From assembly GCF_026212465.1 (NCBI RefSeq), contig NC_080051.1:21111582-21175581 (forward strand): a DNA stretch of 64,000 bases, in the 5' to 3' direction. Source of the stretch: Amaranthus tricolor. Lineage: Eukaryota > Streptophyta > Magnoliopsida > Caryophyllales > Amaranthaceae. Below are positions 56,583-64,000 of this stretch, one piece after another; position 1 is the first letter of the stretch, and each line of letters starts with the position of its first letter. A model generated the notes under the pieces. The model made no database searches, was not told where the DNA came from, and saw only the letters and a list, made by a program, of their open reading frames with translations. The position numbers and the translations under genes are program-made.

Positions 56583-56759
56583 CCCCTTTGTAAAAAGTTA
56601 GTTTAATTTTTCTTTTTCTTTAGTCTCTCCTTGATATATATATATCAATTACTCATGTATAATCATATTATTAACTTTTACTTTCCTTTTTCAATAATAT
56701 TGGTTTTCTTCTCTGTTGCTTGATTTCTCTGCAAATGGACTAAGCCTCCATCTTCAACA
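56516..56759 (+). repeat. 3' LTR of the copia element
   Basis: 244 bases, reading the same as the 5' LTR. Its first 67 bases also encode the end of the polyprotein. It is followed by the AAATT duplication and the resumed CACTA reading frame. Confidence 0.95.
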
Positions 56760-57491
56760 AAATTGAACAAAATGATGTCGATAATCTCACACCTCAAGAA
56801 GCATATCCAAAGGTCTTCAAGAGTTGTAATGGTTATATAAGAGGTTTTGGTTTCGGGCCAAGATGCTCAAAAAGACCACTGAATGGGACTGCTGAGGTAA
56901 GGGAAGAAATCCAACAAATACAGCAAGCATCAACTGAACGAGAAGCTTCTCTCCGAAGTAAAATTGAACGATTAAAACAAGAAATGATCGACAGAGAGAA
57001 TAAATTAAGGCAAGATATGATGGCCGAGATGGCAAAAATGATGCGTGGTTCAATTTAATTTGGTATGAATATATCATTGAGTTTTATTTCTCTTGGAGAA
57101 CTAATTTGTGTGTATAGTTTATTATGTGTATAATTTATTCATTGTCTTTGTGAAGGTGCTTTTGGATTAATTTTTTGCCCGCCGAAGTTAAGTTTTAAGG
57201 TATATGGCTATTTCCATTTGTTTTTTTAGTTATAAAACTAGATTTTATTGATATGCTAATTACATTTTTGAATATTTTCAGGTCAATGGTGCAATGCTGA
57301 ATATGATAACATTTTGCTTTAGTAAAGAAGTAATTTGATAATCACCTTTTTATATATGATGATTATCTTGATCAAATACATAGCCATTATAATTTTTGTA
57401 ATATTTTTATAAGTCGAACTTTTATGAAAAGAACTCAAATTAAGTGTATATACACATACAAGCAAAATACTTGCTCTTTTGTTTAGCAATA

Positions 57492-57524
<33 letters not shown>
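57492..57524. repeat. TTA trinucleotide microsatellite
   Basis: About eleven ATT/TTA units. Confidence 0.95.
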
Positions 57525-57525
<1 letters not shown>

Positions 57526-57535
57526 AATTTATATG

Positions 57536-57926
57536 TGCTATATATATCTAGCTATGGGCTACACATATAACTATGAGCTACAAATACAATTATTGTCGCC
57601 CAAACATATGAAATTGGGCTACACATATATTATGTCGCCCAAAGGAATTATTTATGGGCTGCATGGACGATATTGTCGCCCAAAGTTTAAGCATGGCTGC
57701 ATATACGTGTGTCGCCCAAAGTTGTTAACTATGGGCTTCGTAAACATAAGCGTTGCCTAAATCTAAACATGGGCGTCAGTCATAACTATATGTCGTCCAA
57801 AAGCGGCGGTGATAGGCCAACATTTATCGTGTCACTTTTGAGATTTGCCGCCCCAACTTTGGGTGACATAAAATAAAGAATGGGCTACATACTTAGGTGT
57901 CAAACAAAATGCTTTTTCTTGTACTG
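57536..57926 (+). mobile_element. CACTA right terminus with subterminal repeat array
   Basis: About eight units of ~30-40 bases, each pairing a GGGCTACA-like motif with a TGTCGCCCAAA-like motif (GGGC..GCCC inverse), run from 57553 to ~57890. The stretch ends GCTTTTTCTTGTACTG at 57926, whose reverse complement CAGTACAAGAAAAAGC is the canonical CACTACAAGAAAA terminus with one change. Subterminal arrays of short repeats are where the TNPA-like protein binds in CACTA elements, and such a gene lies directly upstream. Confidence 0.6.
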
Positions 57927-59252
57927 TTTGCTCGAACAAATAGTTGAGCTTTGCAAATTTTTAATGTCTCATTCACTTTAATTTTTCACAGAATGCAGAT
58001 CTCAATTTCTACAAATATTTACTATCAACTATTAATATATTTAGATAATCTTAATAAAATTATCCCTTAATTTCATATGAAAAATCCAATAATCCTTCAC
58101 AAATGACAATTTAAAAGATTTAAAAGCGAGAATATCTAGCAAGAGAACATTTAAGTGCATATAATTAGAATGAGCTAAGTTTTGAGCTCAATTAATAGTA
58201 GAATGAAGCAACTAGTCATAAATCTTTGAGAGTGAAACAAGTTTTTAACTCTGGTCATCTTTAACCAATCTAATAATAAACTAAGTCGTAAATTTAAAAT
58301 ATTTACTTTTATAGGAATTTAAACATAGACAATCGCACTGATATGCAAGATAATATTACTCTTTTATTCTATTAAATTTGCCATATACATCTTTAATGTA
58401 AAATTTTTTAACAATAAATGTAACAAATATAATATAGTTAACGCATTACTTTAAAGATTTCTTAGAGGAGGAAAATAGGTATATTAATCTTTGAGATTTA
58501 AAAATACACAAATTCTTATAAAAGTCTCTTTAAAAGAGAATTTCTAATTAAACTAGCCAATAATAAGAGTAGGCACTTTACTTTACTCACCATAACTAAA
58601 ATAAAGAGGCCAGCAACGCCTACCCCAACGGTATTGCACCACTTATCATTGCTTATACGTCCCCACATTTAATACTCCTACTACAATGCTACTAACAATG
58701 AATAACAATTCCTTTTGCATTAATTGGTATTTTTTTTAATATTATTTATTTTGTATTATTTTTATTTTTTATAATAATCTATTATTTTTTAAATTTTATC
58801 TATATAATTTAACTCTTTTTTAATTTTTTCTACATGCATATTTTATTCTTTCTCTTTATTTATTATAAATATCCACTTTTAGCTTAAATAACACTATATT
58901 TCTCATTGATCCTAAAATAAATGAGATGGAGTAATTTACTACACGCATACATAGCACAACTACTCTATTTATTTTTTCATTTAATATTTCCTTTGTTGTT
59001 ATACTTACTAAATGTGACTTTTTACGCATCTCAAAACGATGTTTTGGATCATTAATACATTAAATTATGCATAACAAAAAATTATATTCCTAAAAAGTTA
59101 GTATAAAAATACTTGATAAGACGATTCAAATAAGATTCTACTTAATTATATTTTTTTTGTATATTAAGCGTAATATATGAAGTAAGTTTGAACGTAATCG
59201 TGGAGTAAATACTAAGAGTACTATTTTAAAAGTAATTATTTAATTTAAAATA
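57927..59252. other. Gene-free AT-rich stretch
   Basis: No gene seen. A degenerate MITE-like stretch lies at about 58985-59220. The rest is low-complexity. Confidence 0.4.
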
Positions 59253-59598
59253 CTCCCTCCGTTCCTTTTTGTTTTTCCACATTACTAAAACGGGTAGTTC
59301 CATAAGTTTTTCCACTTTAAAATACTTTCCATTTTTGGAAAGTTTTTTTTCCCATTTATACCCCTCAAATACCCTCTTTTACCCTAAATAATTATTTTTT
59401 CTCTCATACTTTCAATACAATCATTACTTCACACTACTATTTAATTAAAATAATACCCACTACAACCTCATACTTCCAATACAATCATTACTTCCCATTA
59501 TTATATAATTAAAATAATACCCACTACCACCAAAGATTCTATTTTTTTTAATTCCCGTGAAATACCCAAATTGGAAAAACAAATAGGAACGGAGGGAG
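59253..59598 (+). mobile_element. Stowaway-type MITE in the HOTHEAD-like promoter (346 bp)
   Basis: Ends CTCCCTCCGTTCCTTTTTG and, from the right, CTCCCTCCGTTCCTATTTG, with TA on both sides (59251-59252 and 59599-59600). It is the same family as 44105-44469, in the opposite orientation, and includes the internal ~65-bp duplication. It ends ~75 bases upstream of the TATA box. Confidence 0.9.
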
Positions 59599-59674
59599 TA
59601 CTTCATTTCCTAAGAATATACCCCTAGTATTTCATTTATTTATTATTATTGTAATGGTGCAGATAAAGTGTGAA

Positions 59675-59682
59675 TATAAATA
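59675..59682 (+). promoter_or_regulatory. TATA box of the HOTHEAD-like gene
   Basis: TATAAATA lies 189 bases upstream of the ATG and is followed by a C/T-rich leader (CTCTCTCTACTTTCTCCCTC), typical of plant 5' untranslated regions. Confidence 0.6.
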
Positions 59683-59863
59683 ATGACAGGAGCTAATGGA
59701 AGTAAGCCACAAGTCAGAAGCAGAACGAAGTTGCAGAGAGTATTGAGTTGAGTTGCAGACTTGCAGTGCGTAGTTTGTTTCTCTCTCTACTTTCTCCCTC
59801 TTCATTCAGTTTTCAAAATTCATAATATTTTCTTAAGTCTCATTTTTCCTTTTTTATTAAGTT

Positions 59864-62800
59864 ATGGGATTGCTCTCTTCTGCTACTTCTACTTCTTTAC
59901 TTCTCTGCTTCACCAACCTCTTCCTCTTTGCTACTTATTCTCAAGGTCAATCTCCCTCTCTTCCCTCTTTCTCTTTCTCTCTCTACAAAAAATTTAGAAA
60001 ATTAATTTAAATTTATTATATATATTTATTAAATTCTTAATTTAGACTTTTTTTTTTGAAAATTTTAATTTAGAGATTTTTTTATTTGAAATTCTTAATT
60101 TGGAGATTTTTTTAGAGAAGTATGAAATGCATGTATGACTCTAATGGGGAAATATAAATTATTGTGCAAGTTTTCTTTTACAAGACAACATTTTTGTTTT
60201 CCTTCATTTTTTTTTTCTCTCTAACTTATTTGCATCTTCATTCTTTTTTTTTTCAACCTTTTAAAATTTGATGTTTTGCATAAATAAATTTTCTTTTTTG
60301 CAAAACAAAGCACCTCATAAATTAGGATAAATAAATTGATAACTTTATGTTAAGTTAAAATTATTATTTGTCATCATCATAGTAAATGATGTAAGATATA
60401 CTCAGCTCAGTCTCATTAGATTTGCAACATCCTATTCCCTCTATTTTATTATATTTATTTCATTTTTCTTATTTAACCGCTTAAAATTTCTTTATTATTT
60501 CTATTTTTAGCAAATTAATAACTGCAAAAATGTTTTATGCTCCTACTTTTTTCCTTACCCACACCTTTATATTTATTTTTCAAGAAATTATAATGGTCTT
60601 TTTAACACAAAAATATCAATTTCTTAATTTTTGTTTAAAAACCTTATATACCAAGTAAAACATAACAGATGAAATATATGTATTTTTAAATTTTAATTTT
60701 TAGATGATTTATAACTAGTCATATTACCTCCTATTCAACCCATTAGTTTCATTAAGTTTTTCACAAGACAATATTTTAACGTTTAATATCTCTAATTATT
60801 CTTAATTAAAAATTATAAAAAATTAATATTAATAATCTTTATATTGAGACGAATTAAACAAGATCTTACATAACTATGTTTTAATTTATAGATTAAAAAT
60901 ATAATACAAATTAAGAGTGATAAGTAAATAATGAAAAAATAAATGGGACTAATGGATAGAATATGGAGTATTTTTTTATAACAAAAGTACTATTACTAGT
61001 ACTAGTCATTCATGTATTAAAATAGTGTAGTTATATGAGAAACTGATAATAAATAATAATTATTTGTGAGGTTTGTAGTAGGATTTAATAAAAGGAAAAT
61101 TATATTATTTTAATTTAATTTATTTTATTATTATTCTTTTTGTCTTTATAAATATGTTGATTAAAAATTAACAGGTATCCCAGAATACAAATACCCATTC
61201 ATCAGAAGGGCAAGCACATTTTCATCATCATCATCATCAGAATCATCAGACGGTCAAAATTTAAAAAGAGGGTATGACTACATAGTAGTAGGAGGTGGGA
61301 CAGCAGGGTGTCCATTGGCAGCAACATTATCAAAGAAATACAAAGTGTTGTTGTTAGAAAGAGGAGGTGTTCCCTTTGATAATTACAATGTGAGTTTCAT
61401 GCAGAATTTCCACTTAACATTGGCAGACACTTCTTCTGTTTCTGCCTCACAATACTTCATTTCTACGGATGGTGTTTATAATGCAAGAGCTAGGGTTTTA
61501 GGTGGTGGTTCTTGTATTAATGCTGGCTTCTACACTAGGGCCAGCTCTAGGTATGTTTTCGACACTTACTCGTCTCATTTAAATTGCTTTATTTTACATC
61601 ATTAGTTATATTATATACTTTCTCCTTTCTTGTTTACTTATACCAAACATTTTTGCTTAATTTAATGTGTTTGTTGAATTTTTTATATTTAGAGTTATAT
61701 ATAACTAAAAATTATAAAAATTTGATGATCTCATACTATGTTTTTTCACGTTTAATAGTCAAAATGTATAAACTACCATGAGAAATAATATAAAAGTTAA
61801 TTTGAATTTAAATAACAAAAACACCGAGGAAGTACTAAATGTGTTAGCTTTTCTTTGCAAATATAAAAAGTATTAGGGGAACGGTTATGAGTTTGCTTTA
61901 TAATATCCACATAAAGAACATTATATTATTTATTTTTGGAGTATTGGCAAATGGCTGATTTTTAGCTTATTTTATTAACTGGTTCGATAAATTAATTTTA
62001 AATTTGTTGTAGCTTGTTTAAAAATAGTTTATCCATCAAAATAAATTTTTTCAACCAGCTAATTTACAACGTAATAGCATTGGATGATTTGACTTTTCAA
62101 CCCTTTATTTGTATCAAAATAAGTTACAATTGTCTAATAAATTATTTGTGAAGCACCTATTTGTTAATTTGGTGTGTTTTATTCATCTGTTTTTATACAC
62201 TGACATATTACTTTCTTTAATGTCATTCGTACATTACTCTAATTTTTATTAATTTTATGTACATAATTTATTTTTTTTCTTTACCGTCAAATATCCACCT
62301 TTACAATAAAATAAACAATTTATTTATTACTATTTAGTGCGATTTTAAGATAATAAATTTGTTAATTAATTCAAATTCAATTGAAAATATCTTCTTAAAC
62401 AGCTAAATATAATGATATTTTAGAAAATATTTTAAATAAAATATCAAATTATTACTAATTCCATTGTCTAAACTTTAACTTATTCATAGACTGAAAAACA
62501 GTATACTTGTTGAAGGTGGGGGATGTTTTGGAAGATTACCGGCATTGGTCAACGGTTTTGTCTTTCTATTCCTGCATAATCCTTTGGGTTGACATTTTAG
62601 TCTGTTAGTCAACCATACATCATTATTTTCAATATTTATAACAGTCAGAATAAAAATTTCCATTTTACGTTAAAGAAATAAATAATTGTTGGAATTCGTA
62701 ACTGATAATTAATTACTAACCTTAACAATTAACAGCAGTTTATTAAGTGTTTAATTTTATCACCATAGAAACTTGTGAAAAATTTAGGCAATAAAGGTTA

Positions 62801-64000
62801 TTAGGATATCACATTTCTAGTAAAAGAATTTGGAGAAAAAATCTAAAATTTTGATTTTTTAGCTATAAATTTTTAACTTTCTCTATAAGTAAACAACCAA
62901 TGCTATTATTATAGACTACAAATAACTTTCTCCATAATTTTACAAAAGTGTTATTATAGAGTTTTAGTTCCTACGTTTCAAATTACTTGCAATATTAAAA
63001 ATTTTGCATTACTTATTTATCACCTTTAATTTATGATTAATTTTTAATCTATATGCTAAAACATAGTCAAGTGAAATTTTTTTTGATTCGTTTCCATGCA
63101 AAGATTTTTAATACTCCTATCATTATTTATAATTTTGTATTATACATAATAAGAGATATTAAAATTAAATTAGTGTATTTAACTACGTAGAAAGCCAAAT
63201 GTTGCAAGTATTTTGAAATGAAAGAAGTATATAATTATACCAGTATAATGCAAAAATACTTAGGGGTGACACTTTTTTTCCTTGAGAATTAAGTTTCAAA
63301 TTTAAATTTTTTATAAGTAAACAATACTTTCTCTGTTCTGAAATAGTCGCTACATACGTATTATTAGCACTATTTATTCATCTTTCGAGCTTATTTTATA
63401 TATTGCGGCTAATATGTTAGAAAAAATATAGTCAAGTAAGATTTTGTTTCAATCGTCTAATCGAATACTTTCATAATATCAAATTTTTATAATTTTTAGT
63501 TAAACATAGCTTAAGAGATAAATAATCACGTCGGGAATATATCTATGTTTTTATTGATTTGTGTGTATCATCCTTACGCAAGGCTGTGCTAATATTCTTT
63601 ATATCCTTTTAATTTATCAGATAGTTCACTAATTCATAACTAAAATTTTAAACTGTAATTTATAATTGTGTATTAGTAATAGGTCATAACCCGTAATTTT
63701 CTCTAACCTTTCTTTTCTTATTTTTACTATTTGTACCTATGACGAGATAACAAGAGAAAGTAATTGCTACAATTGGACGCTTTTAAGTACAGAGACATCC
63801 AAGAGGATATAACCATTAGAATTAAGTATAAGTGACAAAAATAGATGGTAACTACTATGATATTAGCCAATCAAAATGTGTCCGTAAAGCTAAAAGGCAA
63901 GTTCTATTGGATGATCATTAAATTAGACTAGTATTGTACGTTGGGCTTCTAGAAATGATCATAATAGAGAGATGAGAGAAGCGGAAATGCAAATGTTTCG
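59864..64000 (+). CDS. HOTHEAD-like FAD-dependent GMC oxidoreductase, 5' part
   Basis: Exon 1 is 59864-59945 and exon 2 is 61175-61550, joined by a GT-AG intron in phase 1. Exon 2 ends with a GT donor after ..RASSR, and no further exon is found before the right edge, so intron 2 exceeds 2.4 kb and the gene is partial. Residues 1-27 form a signal peptide (LLLCFTNLFLFATYS). A serine run (SSSSSSESS) follows, then the FAD-binding Rossmann motif YDYIVVGGGTAGCPLAATL with the downstream acidic LLLERGG. The GMC signature ARARVLGGGSCINAGFYTRA closes exon 2. Exon 2 ends where it does in Arabidopsis HOTHEAD (from memory). HOTHEAD is a secreted or ER enzyme proposed to oxidise omega-hydroxy fatty acids for cuticle formation and prevent organ fusion. 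A mandelonitrile lyase-like paralogue is the alternative. Confidence 0.85.
60725..60975. mobile_element. Stowaway-type MITE in HOTHEAD-like intron 1
   Basis: Left end TTACCTCCTATTCAACCCATTAG and right end (reverse complement ACTCCATATTCTATCCATTAG). The interior matches the common family (GAGACGAATTAAACAAGATCT, ACAAATTAAGAGTGATAAG). Confidence 0.6.
61930..62160. mobile_element. MITE (hAT-like), copy 2
   Basis: Matches 15010-15245 in order (TTTCAACCAGCTAATTTACA, GATGATTTGAC.., AATAAGTTA). It is degenerate at both ends. Confidence 0.35.
62161..64000. other. HOTHEAD-like intron 2, MITE remnants
   Basis: Degenerate Stowaway-type copies at 62960-63235 (TIR-like TTTCAAATTACTTGCAATAT and its inverse near 63200) and 63325-63540. 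No exon with GMC-oxidoreductase features was found before the window ends. Confidence 0.45.

Larger units (their letters stand above)
51760..56759 (+). mobile_element. Complete Ty1-copia LTR retrotransposon, apparently recent
   Basis: 5000 bp with 244-bp LTRs at 51760-52003 and 56516-56759 that appear identical on reading. Both start TGTTAATAAT and end CTTCAACA. The target duplication is AAATT (51755-51759 and 56760-56764). The primer-binding site TGGTATCAGATGC starts right after the 5' LTR at 52004, and the polypurine tract GAGAGGGGG (56507-56515) abuts the 3' LTR. The order gag-protease-integrase-RT-RNase H defines copia. Short LTRs and compact size suggest the Ale/Retrofit-like lineage (tentative). 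Confidence 0.97.
51479..57058 (+). pseudogene. CACTA (Ptta/En/Spm) transposon protein, C-terminal part, split by a copia insertion
   Basis: Two exon-like blocks (51479-51600 and 51684-51759, GT-AG junction in phase) encode EEPPYVQLYERTHR and then a segment ending in HHKEI. The frame stops being coding at the copia insertion and resumes at 56765 with EQNDVDNLTPQEAYPKVF, GYIRGFGFGPRCSKRP and a long coiled coil (about 55 residues rich in E, K, R, Q) ending at TAA 57056-57058. This layout matches the Transposase_24 (Ptta/En/Spm) proteins of plant CACTA elements, the TNPA-like DNA-binding partner. Across the insertion, with one copy of the AAATT duplication discounted, the frame is continuous, so the gene was open when the copia landed. 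No transposase (TNP2) part is visible in the window, and upstream exons are missing or not recognised. Confidence 0.65.

Noticed and set aside
50554..57926. A complete CACTA element from CACTACAAGAATTC (50554) to the terminus at 57926
   Set aside because: The left end matches only the first ~11 bases, lacks the subterminal GGGCTACA/GCCC array seen on the right, and the flanking trinucleotides differ. Kept only as a possibility.

Overview
The window is nuclear DNA of a flowering plant, very probably a eudicot. It is AT-rich and intron-dense. Its genes are those of a photosynthetic eukaryote: a nuclear gene for photosystem I subunit K with a transit peptide, an RHD3-type ER-shaping GTPase, a family 1 beta-glucosidase and a HOTHEAD-like oxidoreductase. 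The sequence alone does not identify the species.

Host genes, all on the + strand: (1) a ten-exon GH1 beta-glucosidase, 7444-16192, 511 residues, with both catalytic glutamates; (2) a 23-exon ROOT HAIR DEFECTIVE 3 / SEY1-type GTPase, 27800-38126, 812 residues, with a first exon carrying only four coding bases and two GC-AG introns; (3) a three-exon PSAK gene, 39507-40451, 129 residues; (4) the first two exons of a HOTHEAD-like GMC oxidoreductase, from 59864, which runs off the right edge. They look like unrelated neighbours; nothing suggests a cluster or operon.

The rest is mostly transposable-element strata. 1-2181 is the end of a Mutator-like element (MULE) with a broken transposase. 2186-7132 holds hAT-like elements, an LTR-like remnant, a LINE scrap and an inverted pair of CACTA-type MITEs. 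Intron 2 of the beta-glucosidase carries a 1.28-kb Pack-MULE that captured a PPR gene fragment, plus two minisatellites. Introns 7 and 9 and the 3' flank carry TRIM-like elements. 21018-23201 is a three-layer nest: a roughly 550-bp poly(A) retroposon split by a hAT element, which is split by a non-autonomous MULE full of 27-bp palindromes related to those of the MULE at the left edge. An uninterrupted second copy of the same retroposon at 47332-47897 serves as an empty-site control.

43556-44542 holds an LTR remnant and a MITE inside a MITE. 51479-57058 is the C-terminal part of a CACTA (Ptta/En/Spm) transposon gene, split by a complete and apparently very young Ty1-copia retrotransposon (51760-56759) with LTRs identical by eye, a 5-bp target duplication and one uninterrupted polyprotein. 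The CACTA subterminal repeat array and right terminus follow at 57536-57926. A Stowaway-type MITE sits about 75 bp upstream of the HOTHEAD-like TATA box.

No tRNA, rRNA or CRISPR array was recognised. The most notable structures are the palindrome-bearing MULE family, the retroposon family with its three-layer nest, and the Pack-MULE.
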